A stretch of DNA of 64,000 nucleotides. It comes from Candidatus Gastranaerophilales bacterium. GTDB taxonomy: Bacteria > Cyanobacteriota > Vampirovibrionia > Gastranaerophilales > Gastranaerophilaceae. The DNA is taken from the NCBI GenBank assembly GCA_944324165.1, contig CALUVG010000007.1, positions 1 to 64,000 of the forward strand, written 5' to 3'. The first letter of the stretch is position 1. Each line of letters opens with the position of its first letter. Under the pieces are notes generated by a model. That model searched no databases. It had not been told where the DNA came from and saw only the letters and a program-made list of their open reading frames with translations. Of this stretch, positions 17,484 to 25,540 are shown one piece after another. The translations under genes and the position numbers were made by a program.

Positions 17484-17501
17484 AAGGAGGTTGTAATGTA
17501 A
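17484..17501 (+). other. Ideal ribosome-binding site followed by ATG-TAA
   Basis: AAGGAGG (17484-17490), 5 nt, ATG (17496-17498) and immediately TAA (17499-17501). The best Shine-Dalgarno in the region thus drives a start-stop pair inside the leader of the 17541 gene. It may be a regulatory minimal ORF or the remnant of a disrupted gene. Confidence 0.45.
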
Positions 17502-17540
17502 AAAGATTTTAAAATTTGATATTTATTGTAGAATAAATTT

Positions 17541-18065
17541 ATGAAAAAAATATTATCAATTTTATATTGTTTACTATTTATAAATCCGGTTTTTGCATCT
17601 TCTGTATATAAAGAACTTAATTTATCCCGCGATTCAGAAGCCCATGCAAATAAGCAGCTTTATGAATTCATTCAGAAAGATTTGAATATGTCTCCCGAAC
17701 AACTTAAGGAGCTAGCAAATATAGATATAAATACAATAAAAGCACTTGAAGTTGACCTTAATGACGATGGTGTAAATGAAATAATTGGAATAGTTTATTC
17801 AACACTGTATTGGGGAACATCCGGATATTCATTATTTATTTTACAGAAAAAATCAGATATTTATGATAATTTAGCGTATATGATAAATCTTGAACCTCAA
17901 AAAGCAATTTGTGTTTTAAATAAAAAAACAAACGGATATAGAAACATAATAATATTTGGTTCAAGTACTTATAAATTCTTGCCTTTTGTCTTGAAATATG
18001 AGAATAAGCATTATATTAATTTTAAACAAATAAAGAGTTTAGAAGAAACCATTAATGCATACTGA
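17541..18065 (+). CDS. Secreted protein of unknown function
   Basis: The 174-aa protein has a signal peptide ending near VFA (about residue 19). An acidic DLNDDGVNEIIG segment (about residues 73-84) resembles FG-GAP/calcium-binding loops of periplasmic integrity-check domains. No named family is recognised. TAGAAT ends 6 nt before the ATG, so it could be leaderless, although a stronger promoter lies 120 bp upstream. The slt gene follows 47 bp later. Confidence 0.6.
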   Translation: MKKILSILYCLLFINPVFASSVYKELNLSRDSEAHANKQLYEFIQKDLNMSPEQLKELANIDINTIKALEVDLNDDGVNEIIGIVYSTLYWGTSGYSLFILQKKSDIYDNLAYMINLEPQKAICVLNKKTNGYRNIIIFGSSTYKFLPFVLKYENKHYINFKQIKSLEETINAY

Positions 18066-18112
18066 AAATAAATTTGCTTTATAACTCTTGTTTGTGGTAT
18101 TATAAAAACAGA

Positions 18113-20107
18113 ATGATTGGGTTAAGTTTTAAACAAAAATTACTTGTTGGTGGAGTATTGGCAGCGTTATTGCTCGCTTGTATTACCGGTGTTAACATTC
18201 ATCGCTCGGCTTTGAATGCTGATAAAGTATATGCGTCGGCTTTAGACTATTTAAAAAATGGTGATTATTCCAAAGCCTATTATACATTTTCTAAGGTATC
18301 CTTTCTATCCAATCTTAAACCGGTAGCAATTTATCATCAGGGACAGGCTGCCTCTGAACTTGGCGATAAAAATGCTGCAATTAAACAATACCAGCTTTTG
18401 TTCAATAACTACCCTAAACATGCCCTGAGTATCCGCGCAAAATATCTTACCGCGCAGGAAATTGTGTTTGATAATCCGAAACTTGCTCATAAATACTTTG
18501 AAGAACTGGTTAATAAATATCCGCATACAGATTATGGCATAGCTTCTGAATACTATCTCGGCGTTTTGCTTATCAATAAATACCACGATAATGAAGACCA
18601 GTTTCCAATGTCAGAAAAAATTAATGCAGAAAATTATTTCAGGCACTATCTTAAAAAAGCCCCATCAGGCAGACTCGCTATCAATGCTTGTGAAAACTGG
18701 CTCGGTCTTAATGTCGATATAAATAAAGATGATTATCTTTTGATGGCAAAATCATACTATTTGTTCGGTGATTATGCAAAGGCAAAATCACTTCTTTCTA
18801 AAACTGAACTTGCAGAAAGCTGGACAACAGATGTTCTTGTTTCATATGCTTTAAAGGATTATTCAAGAGTAAAAAGTGTCACAGAACTCGGGTTGCGCGA
18901 ATACTCGGGTTATGTATCTGAAGACAATTTAATCGTCGCTGTTGATAAGTATTTAAGTTTAAGTGATAATACTCTAAATACGGTTATGAAACTTATTGCA
19001 ATGAACCCGCAAAAAGGTAATGATTATCTGCTGAGTATAAAATGCCGCAATGTAAAAGATGTCGATAAACCGGCATGTTACAGTGATCTGTATATTAAAT
19101 ATCCGTCAGGAAATTATTCTGCAGATGCGCTTTCCAATATTTTCTTTGAAAAATATCTTCAGCAAAAATATAATGACGCAGAAAAAATCGGTCAAGACTA
19201 CCTGAAAAAATTTCCTGATGCAAATTCAACCCCTATGGTTATGTTCTGGATGGGAAAACTATATGAAAAGATTAATGATTACAGAAAATATAATACTTAT
19301 TATACGAATGTAATATCAAAATATCCTGATTCTTACTATGCATACAGAGCATATCTTCATCTCAACCGGTATCAAAACAGCCCGATTATAACCAATTATA
19401 TTACGCCGCAACCGGTTACATATCCGTATAAATACACACGCAAAAATATTGTTGTAAAACTCGTTGAGTTAAAAGATTTTGATGTAATCGGAGAACTCTG
19501 GGGTGATGACGAATTTATAAAAAGCTGGTTTTTGTATCAAAAAGGTGATTATGCACATTCAATGCTTGTGGCGCGTGATGCAATGGAAAAGATAAAAGAT
19601 AAACCGGACAAGTATGATTTGCGCTGGCGTCTTGTATATCCCGTAAATTTTTATGAAACAGTGGAAAAGTATTCCGATCTTGCCGGAACAAGTCTGCCTT
19701 TGATTTTATCTATTATAAGAGAGGAAAGTTACTTTGATCCGTTAGCGCAAAGTGCTGCAGGGGCAAGCGGTCTTATGCAGTTAATGCCTTCTACCGCTTG
19801 GGATGTAAATCATCGTTACGGTCTGGGGATGACAAGTTCTGATGATCTGTTTAACGCTGCTTTTAATATTAAATTAGGCAATTATTATTATGCATTACTT
19901 AAAAGTCTTCTTGATGGAAAAGATATTTCTTCTGTAGCAGCATACAATGGCGGTATTGGGTCATTAACACGCTGGAAGCAATCAATAAATTACAATGATA
20001 CTGATGAATTCGTTGAGCAAATTCCATATTCTGAAACACAGAATTATGTGAAAAAAGTCTTCAGAACTTATTGGAATTATGTGCGGCTGTATACCGGCAA
20101 TCAGTAA
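18113..20107 (+). CDS. slt: Soluble-type lytic murein transglycosylase with TPR region
   Basis: The 664-aa protein has an N-terminal membrane anchor (about 10-29) and a long helical TPR/superhelical body. The C-terminal SLT domain contains REESYFDP (catalytic Glu at about 538), AAGASGLMQLMPSTA and SVAAYNGG. It cleaves peptidoglycan glycan strands in the periplasm. The start is set at ATG 18113, because no ribosome-binding site supports an upstream TTG. TATAAA ends 6 nt before this ATG. Its stop abuts the convergent response regulator without a gap. Confidence 0.9.
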   Translation: MIGLSFKQKLLVGGVLAALLLACITGVNIHRSALNADKVYASALDYLKNGDYSKAYYTFSKVSFLSNLKPVAIYHQGQAASELGDKNAAIKQYQLLFNNYPKHALSIRAKYLTAQEIVFDNPKLAHKYFEELVNKYPHTDYGIASEYYLGVLLINKYHDNEDQFPMSEKINAENYFRHYLKKAPSGRLAINACENWLGLNVDINKDDYLLMAKSYYLFGDYAKAKSLLSKTELAESWTTDVLVSYALKDYSRVKSVTELGLREYSGYVSEDNLIVAVDKYLSLSDNTLNTVMKLIAMNPQKGNDYLLSIKCRNVKDVDKPACYSDLYIKYPSGNYSADALSNIFFEKYLQQKYNDAEKIGQDYLKKFPDANSTPMVMFWMGKLYEKINDYRKYNTYYTNVISKYPDSYYAYRAYLHLNRYQNSPIITNYITPQPVTYPYKYTRKNIVVKLVELKDFDVIGELWGDDEFIKSWFLYQKGDYAHSMLVARDAMEKIKDKPDKYDLRWRLVYPVNFYETVEKYSDLAGTSLPLILSIIREESYFDPLAQSAAGASGLMQLMPSTAWDVNHRYGLGMTSSDDLFNAAFNIKLGNYYYALLKSLLDGKDISSVAAYNGGIGSLTRWKQSINYNDTDEFVEQIPYSETQNYVKKVFRTYWNYVRLYTGNQ

Positions 20108-20776
20108 TTAGACTAATCCTTCTTTTAATGCCTTAACAGCAGCCTGTGTTCTATCATCAACAACGAGTTTTTGTATTATATTGCAGACATGTGCTTTTGC
20201 TGTATGTTCCGATATAGTTAACTCCTGAGCAATTTCATTGTTTGATTTGCCGTCAACTACCAGTTTTAACACTTCATATTCACGCTGTGTCAGATTGGCA
20301 TGCTGTTCTTTGAACATTGCGCGTGACATTTGTCTCGGTGGAATAACACCGCAATTCTTTTCTCGTAAAATTGGCACTACCTGCGGATCAAGCCACATTG
20401 CTCCCTCTTTAACCGTTTTTATTATCATTTTTAAAAATTCAGTATTTATATCCTTCATAACATATGCACATGCTCCGGCATGAAGTGCGTCCATAACCTC
20501 TTGTTCACTTAAATGTGATGTTAAAATTATAATTTTTGCTTTGCTATTGTGTTCGATAATTTTTTTAGCTGCCTCTATGCCGGATATATCAGGCAAACCA
20601 ATATCCATTAAAATAACATCCGGATGTATAATTTTATATTTCTCTATTGCTTCTTTCCCGCTCTGCGCTTCAGATACAATACTTATTTCATTTTGCCCTT
20701 CTAATAAAGATTTTAGCCCTACCCTCATTAGTTTTTGATCTTCAACAAGTAATACTTTTATGGGGTCATTATTCAT
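20108..20776 (-). CDS. NarL/LuxR-type response regulator
   Basis: The 222-aa protein has a receiver domain (about 6-125) with acidic pocket E12/D13, phospho-acceptor D58 (VILMDIGLPD) and the conserved Lys in YVMKD. A LuxR-type HTH follows (about 155-215, LTQREYEVLKLVVDGKSNNE). The linker is longer than usual. AGGAGG precedes the ATG. No histidine kinase is encoded nearby, so it is an orphan with unknown signal and targets. Confidence 0.92.
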   Translation of the reverse strand: MNNDPIKVLLVEDQKLMRVGLKSLLEGQNEISIVSEAQSGKEAIEKYKIIHPDVILMDIGLPDISGIEAAKKIIEHNSKAKIIILTSHLSEQEVMDALHAGACAYVMKDINTEFLKMIIKTVKEGAMWLDPQVVPILREKNCGVIPPRQMSRAMFKEQHANLTQREYEVLKLVVDGKSNNEIAQELTISEHTAKAHVCNIIQKLVVDDRTQAAVKALKEGLV

Positions 20777-20989
20777 TGAAACCTCCTTTATTTATTAATT
20801 TTATCTATATTATTAATAAATTTATTTAACAGCGGTTTAATCGGCTTGTTAAAAATTTTATATGCTAATATTGATGTTTTGATATTTCGAAATATAATTT
20901 GTATTATTATTTAATTCTGTTTATTCCTTGAAAAAATGTACTAAATTTTAATATGTATTAAATTATATAAATTAATTTTATAAAACTAC
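20777..20989. other. AT-rich intergenic sequence without a gene
   Basis: This stretch upstream of the response regulator contains its leader and likely its promoter. It has no convincing coding frame or stem-loop. The sRNA/leader candidate begins to the right of it. Confidence 0.4.
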
Positions 20990-21018
20990 TTGCCAAAATC
21001 TCATTATTGTATTACAAT
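20990..21018 (+). promoter_or_regulatory. Promoter ahead of the nadB leader RNA
   Basis: TTGCCA (20990-20995), a 17-bp spacer and TACAAT (21013-21018), each one mismatch from consensus. A start near 21025 is predicted. Confidence 0.6.
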
Positions 21019-21024
21019 ATTTTA

Positions 21025-21128
21025 TATATCGTATTTATGAATTGATTTTTGTACTGCTCCTTTCGCAGTGATTAGGCGGAACGTAATATATTCACAATTT
21101 ACATCAAAACTCCTCCGCCTTTTTCTTT
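21025..21128 (+). ncRNA. Candidate sRNA or nadB leader attenuator
   Basis: The RNA of about 104 nt predicted from the promoter at 20990 has a small hairpin ACTGC/GCAGT (21053-21057 with 21065-21069) whose loop is CU-rich. A larger stem AGGCGGA/TCCGCCT (21074-21080 with 21114-21120) follows, ending in TTTTCTTT. It also carries CUCCUCC, which can pair with Shine-Dalgarno sequences. It lies 84 nt before nadB, so it may be a free sRNA or an attenuated nadBC leader. No known NAD riboswitch pattern is evident. Confidence 0.5.
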
Positions 21129-21211
21129 ACAAAAATTTTACCTCGACTATATAGAAAAAATTTCCCTTTTGTTTTAGAATATTTATTGGTAACGAAAAGG
21201 TATAAAGTACT

Positions 21212-22831
21212 ATGAAATACTCAAAATATTCAGCAGTTATAATAGGCAGCGGAATTGCAGGCTTGTATTCTGCTTTAAAAATTGAACAGCATGTTAACCT
21301 GCCTGACGGGTTGTTACTTGTAACAAAATCACAATTTGGAGAAAGTAATTCCAAATATGCTCAGGGCGGCATGGTTGGTGTACTAAAAGAAAACAAGAAA
21401 GATTCTACATCTTCTCACATAAGCGATACGATAAAAGCCGGTGCCGGACTTAGCGATTTTAATACGGTAAAATTTATTTCAGAAAATTCCGATGCTGTAG
21501 TAAAAGATCTTTTGAAACTAGGAGTCGAATTTGACAGAGATGAAAATAATGAATTGACTTTTACTCTTGAGGCTGCGCATAGTGTAAATCGTGTTTTGCA
21601 CGCAGGCGGTGATGCAACCGGACGTGTTATAGAGCAGACTTTATGCGAACGTGTAAAAGAAAATCCCAATATTGAAATTTATGAAAATTATAATGCTATA
21701 GAACTTCTTGTAAATTCAAATTCTCAATGCCGCGGAGTAATTGTTTTTAATGAAACAACACAGGAATATGAAACTATTTATTCTTCTGTTGTTATTCTTG
21801 CGACAGGCGGTGTCGGGCAGTTATACAAATATACAACAAATCCTTCCGGGGCAACCGGTGATGGCATAGCTTTGGCTTATAATGCCGGAGCTGTTTTACA
21901 GGATATGGAATTCGTTCAATTCCATCCTACCGCACTGGCTTTTGACGGAGAAGAAAACAGATTTTTAATTAGCGAGGCAGTCCGAGGAGAAGGGGCAAAA
22001 CTTTGTGATGCTGACGGTATTGAATTTATGTATAAATACGATGAACGTAAAGAACTGGCCCCGCGTGATATTGTAACACGTGCAATATTTAATGAAATGC
22101 TTGAAAAAAAATTGAAAAATGTATATCTGAATGCCTCTTGTATTGACAGTGCAAAACTGTCTAAACGTTTTCCTAATATTTCTAAAAAATGTGCTGAAAA
22201 CGGCATTGATATTTCAAAGGATTTTATACCTGTAGCACCTGCTGCACACTATTTTATGGGTGGTGTAAAAACTAATATTAAAGGTGAAACTTCTGTTCAT
22301 GGGCTTTATGCAATTGGTGAGACCGCATCTACAGGATTGCATGGCGCAAACAGACTTGCCAGCAATTCTCTTTTGGAGTGTGTAGTTTGTGCATATGAAA
22401 CCGCTGAATATTTGAAAAATAGCACTCTTGTAACCCCTAAACAAATTGATGCTGATATAAAAGCACTGATTGATAAATATTCAGAAGAAGATGAAATTCC
22501 GGAAGATGTTAATATAAAAGAATTGAAACAGGAATTACAAAATATAATGTGGGATTATGTCGGCATTTTCCGCAGCGAAAAATCCTTAAGATCCGGCATT
22601 GAAAAACTAAATGAATTAAAAATGAAATTTCCAAGAAAAAATAAATGTTTGAGTAAAGAGGAATATGAATTAAAAAATATGTTGACTGTTGCTTTGTTAA
22701 TAGCAACTTCAGCTTATAACCGAAAAGAATCCCGCGGGGCACATTATCGTCTGGATTATCCGAATACTAATGAGGAATGTGTTCACAGCCGTTTGACAAA
22801 AGAAGAAGGAGAATTGAATTTTGTTAAGTAA
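21212..22831 (+). CDS. nadB: L-aspartate oxidase NadB
   Basis: The 539-aa flavoprotein has the FAD-binding VIIGSGIAGLYSA (9-21), SKYAQGG, the active-site region HSVNRVLHAGGDATG, LQDMEFVQFHPTA and a C-terminal helical domain. NadB oxidises L-aspartate to iminoaspartate, the first step of de novo NAD synthesis. nadC overlaps its 3' end by 11 bp. nadA is not in the window. A leader RNA candidate precedes it. Confidence 0.95.
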   Translation: MKYSKYSAVIIGSGIAGLYSALKIEQHVNLPDGLLLVTKSQFGESNSKYAQGGMVGVLKENKKDSTSSHISDTIKAGAGLSDFNTVKFISENSDAVVKDLLKLGVEFDRDENNELTFTLEAAHSVNRVLHAGGDATGRVIEQTLCERVKENPNIEIYENYNAIELLVNSNSQCRGVIVFNETTQEYETIYSSVVILATGGVGQLYKYTTNPSGATGDGIALAYNAGAVLQDMEFVQFHPTALAFDGEENRFLISEAVRGEGAKLCDADGIEFMYKYDERKELAPRDIVTRAIFNEMLEKKLKNVYLNASCIDSAKLSKRFPNISKKCAENGIDISKDFIPVAPAAHYFMGGVKTNIKGETSVHGLYAIGETASTGLHGANRLASNSLLECVVCAYETAEYLKNSTLVTPKQIDADIKALIDKYSEEDEIPEDVNIKELKQELQNIMWDYVGIFRSEKSLRSGIEKLNELKMKFPRKNKCLSKEEYELKNMLTVALLIATSAYNRKESRGAHYRLDYPNTNEECVHSRLTKEEGELNFVK

Positions 22832-23651
22832 ATTTTATATGGAAGATCATATTAAATCCGCATTAAATGAAGATATTGGATTTGGAGACATTACAACCGA
22901 AAATCTTGCAGAGGAAACAGATTTTCTTGAAGGGGCACTAAATACCAGAACAGAAGGAATTTTATGCGGGTGTGAAGTATTTAAAACAGTTTTTGAAATT
23001 TTATCTAAAGATGTGAAAATTAATTTTTATTTTAAAGATGGCGATAAAATAAAAAAGGGCGATAAAATAGCAGATATTTCAGGACCAGCCAAATATATTT
23101 TGATGGGCGAGCGAGTTGCACTTAACTATATTCAGCGGATGAGCGGTATCGCAACAGAAACTGCAAAATATCAAAATGCAATAGGTAAACTTCCTGCCAA
23201 AATTGTTGATACAAGAAAAACAACTCCAAATTTTAGAGCATTTGAAAAATATTCAGTTAAAACCGGCGGCGGAGCTTTGCATAGATTTAATCTTTCAGAT
23301 TGCGCAATGATAAAAGACAATCATATAAGGCTGGCAGGTTCAATAACCGCTGCTGTAGAAAAGCTAAGAAAAAATCTTTCTCATGCACATAAAATAGAAG
23401 TTGAATGCGATACTCTGGAGCAGGTAAAAGAAGCCGTAGACTGTAAAGCTGATATTATTATGCTGGATAACATGACACTTTTTGATATGAAAGCGGCCTG
23501 TGAATATATCAATAAACGCGCAATTGTTGAGGCAAGCGGTAATGTAAATCTTGATACTGTGCGGGCAATTGCAGAAACCGGCGTTGATATAATTTCATCC
23601 AGCGCAATTGTTGCTAAAGCCCCGACTTTAGATCTTGCATTGGATATCTAA
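22821..23651 (+). CDS. nadC: Nicotinate-nucleotide pyrophosphorylase NadC
   Basis: The 276-aa protein has the quinolinate phosphoribosyltransferase blocks EDIGFGDITTE, ALNYIQRMSGIAT, IVDTRKTTPNFRAFEKYSVK and GGALHRFNLSD. The product is nicotinate mononucleotide. The start is TTG at 22821, inside the end of nadB, with AAGGAG 9 nt upstream; an ATG at 22839 lacks such a site. The overlap implies translational coupling with nadB. Confidence 0.95.
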   Translation: MLSKFYMEDHIKSALNEDIGFGDITTENLAEETDFLEGALNTRTEGILCGCEVFKTVFEILSKDVKINFYFKDGDKIKKGDKIADISGPAKYILMGERVALNYIQRMSGIATETAKYQNAIGKLPAKIVDTRKTTPNFRAFEKYSVKTGGGALHRFNLSDCAMIKDNHIRLAGSITAAVEKLRKNLSHAHKIEVECDTLEQVKEAVDCKADIIMLDNMTLFDMKAACEYINKRAIVEASGNVNLDTVRAIAETGVDIISSSAIVAKAPTLDLALDI

Positions 23652-23668
23652 AATAAAATGATTGTAAA

Positions 23669-23696
23669 GGGTCAATCTGCATATGTAGATTGACCC
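23669..23696. terminator. Convergent terminator after nadC
   Basis: A 10-bp stem GGGTCAATCT (23669-23678) with AGATTGACCC (23687-23696) lies between nadC and the convergent dNMP-kinase-like gene. The U-tract is modest on both sides. Confidence 0.6.
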
Positions 23697-23702
23697 AGCT
23701 CT

Positions 23703-24218
23703 TTATGTATCCAATTTTTCAATAATTTTATTTACCTGACTAACGAGATTTTCGTAATCTCCGTTATTATCAATCACAAAATCCCAATCTTTAATATTGT
23801 CAAGCCCTATTTCAGTAATATCAGTTTCTCCTACAAGTTCACCACGTTTAGAACGAGTTTCACGTGTTGCTTCAACTCTTATAGTTATTGCTCCAGCAGC
23901 TTTAAATACATCATATTCATGCTGAACTCTGACATCTGTAACTATGATATTACCTTCTTGCTCAATGATTTTTTCAAGCCAGTAATCCTGTGATTGTGCC
24001 CTGCCCCAGTTGCCTAAATCAATCAAATCCTGACGGTAAACGGCTTTATTTTTCTCTATTTCTTCGTACGTTAAACCTTTTTGTTTTCCATAAGTGAGTT
24101 TGATTATATCACCCATAGCACATCTTCTATAATCGGGCATCTTTTCCAGCATAATTTTAGCGGCTGTGTCTTTACCTGAATATTGTTTTCCTGAAAATAT
24201 AATTATTTTATTTGCCAT
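23703..24218 (-). CDS. P-loop nucleoside monophosphate kinase-like protein
   Basis: The 171-aa protein starts with FSGKQYSGKDTAAKIM (8-23), a P-loop with the SGKDT ending known from phage T4-type deoxynucleoside monophosphate kinases. A later VTDVRVQHEYD block and an RSKRGE segment could be LID/phosphate contacts. The likely role is dNMP or related small-molecule phosphorylation; animal-type phosphomevalonate kinase is an alternative. GAGG precedes the ATG. It is separated from the peptidase gene by a terminator. Confidence 0.6.
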   Translation of the reverse strand: MANKIIIFSGKQYSGKDTAAKIMLEKMPDYRRCAMGDIIKLTYGKQKGLTYEEIEKNKAVYRQDLIDLGNWGRAQSQDYWLEKIIEQEGNIIVTDVRVQHEYDVFKAAGAITIRVEATRETRSKRGELVGETDITEIGLDNIKDWDFVIDNNGDYENLVSQVNKIIEKLDT

Positions 24219-24255
24219 AACTGCCTCTAAATTGATTATAACATAGAAATAATAA

Positions 24256-24293
24256 AAATCAGGCAGTGATTCGTATTGAACAGTGCCTGATTT
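24256..24293 (-). terminator. Terminator of the PepT-like gene
   Basis: AAATCAGGCA (24256-24265) pairs with TGCCTGATTT (24284-24293). On the minus strand the hairpin is followed by a T-rich tract (TTTTTATTATTT). Confidence 0.65.
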
Positions 24294-24311
24294 ATTATAG
24301 TGATTAAAATT

Positions 24312-25472
24312 TTAAGCATTATAAGTTTCAAAGAACGCTTTTAATAAACTATGTCCTTTTAAAATAGTCTTATAATCCAGAGCTTCATCTTTTGAATGCA
24401 TATTATAAACAGTTGCAAGCCCCACAAGATATGGTGAAAAAGTTTCGCCTTTTGCATTTGTTTTTCCTGCATAGATGTGGGTTTCAGCACCAGCGTGGAA
24501 TGAAGAAATTTTATAATCTACTCCTGCTTTTTTAGCTGCTGTTTCAAATATTATCGGAATATATTCATCTTCAACTTTTTCAAATGGAGGAAGATGTTCT
24601 TCAAAAATAATTTCAGCTTTAGCTATTCCATCATATTCGTTATTACAGTATTCAATTGCATTTTTCATCATTGTTTTAAGTTCTTCTTCTACGCTGCGGC
24701 TTGCACTTCTGATAGAATAAGTTGCTTCGGCATAGGTATTAATAACATTTGTTACGTTAACATCACCGGCTTTAATACCGCCGATATTGCAAGAAGTTAT
24801 TACCTGTCCGTTCTCGGAATGAAAAACTCCTTGAGGCAGTTCTGAAATAATATCAGCTATTAATTTTGCAGCATTTTCACGTGTTTTGTCAGCAATATCA
24901 ATACCTGAATGTCCGCCCTTAAATGTATTAACCTTAATTGTTGCGAGTGTATAACTGGCTCCGGAGACTTCTAATTGTCCTAAAGTATCGCTGTCACAAA
25001 CAAGTATATATTTTGATTGTAATTTTGAAAAATCAACATGTTTAATGCCTGACATTCCTGATTCTTCATCACGTGTAAACATTAATTCCAGTCCGCCGTG
25101 TTTCATATCAGAGTTAGCGACCTCTTTAGCCAGCAAAAGAGCATTTGCAACTCCTGCTTTATCATCACCACCAAGCGTTCTGCCTTCTGCACGGATCAAA
25201 TCGCCGTCCAAATAAGTTTTTACAGGACTATCATCTCCTATTACATCCATATGTGAGGATAACAGTAAAGATTGTTTAGTTGGATCAGTCGGTAAAATAT
25301 GAGCATATACATTACCATAATTATCATGTTCACAAGGAATGTTGTTTTTTTTGCAGTAATCAACAATCCAGTTTGAGACCTTTTCTTCCTTAAGGGAAGG
25401 TGACGGTATCTCTGCTAAATTACAGAATAAATCAACTAATTCATTTTCGTTTCTTAAAACACTTAATTCCAT
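24312..25472 (-). CDS. PepT-like M20 metallopeptidase
   Basis: The 386-aa protein has the M20 two-zinc site: SSHMDV (72-77, H74 and D76), GGDDKAG (101-107, bridging Asp) and RDEESG (134-139, catalytic Glu pair), plus the H in SFHAGAETH. It most resembles peptidase T/tripeptidase-like enzymes that trim small peptides in the cytosol. GGAG precedes the ATG. It is monocistronic with its own terminator. Confidence 0.88.
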   Translation of the reverse strand: MELSVLRNENELVDLFCNLAEIPSPSLKEEKVSNWIVDYCKKNNIPCEHDNYGNVYAHILPTDPTKQSLLLSSHMDVIGDDSPVKTYLDGDLIRAEGRTLGGDDKAGVANALLLAKEVANSDMKHGGLELMFTRDEESGMSGIKHVDFSKLQSKYILVCDSDTLGQLEVSGASYTLATIKVNTFKGGHSGIDIADKTRENAAKLIADIISELPQGVFHSENGQVITSCNIGGIKAGDVNVTNVINTYAEATYSIRSASRSVEEELKTMMKNAIEYCNNEYDGIAKAEIIFEEHLPPFEKVEDEYIPIIFETAAKKAGVDYKISSFHAGAETHIYAGKTNAKGETFSPYLVGLATVYNMHSKDEALDYKTILKGHSLLKAFFETYNA

Positions 25473-25540
25473 ATATTACTCCTATGTTGTGTAAGTACTA
25501 AAAAGACAAGAGTAATTATATAAACTAGTATTTTAAAAAA

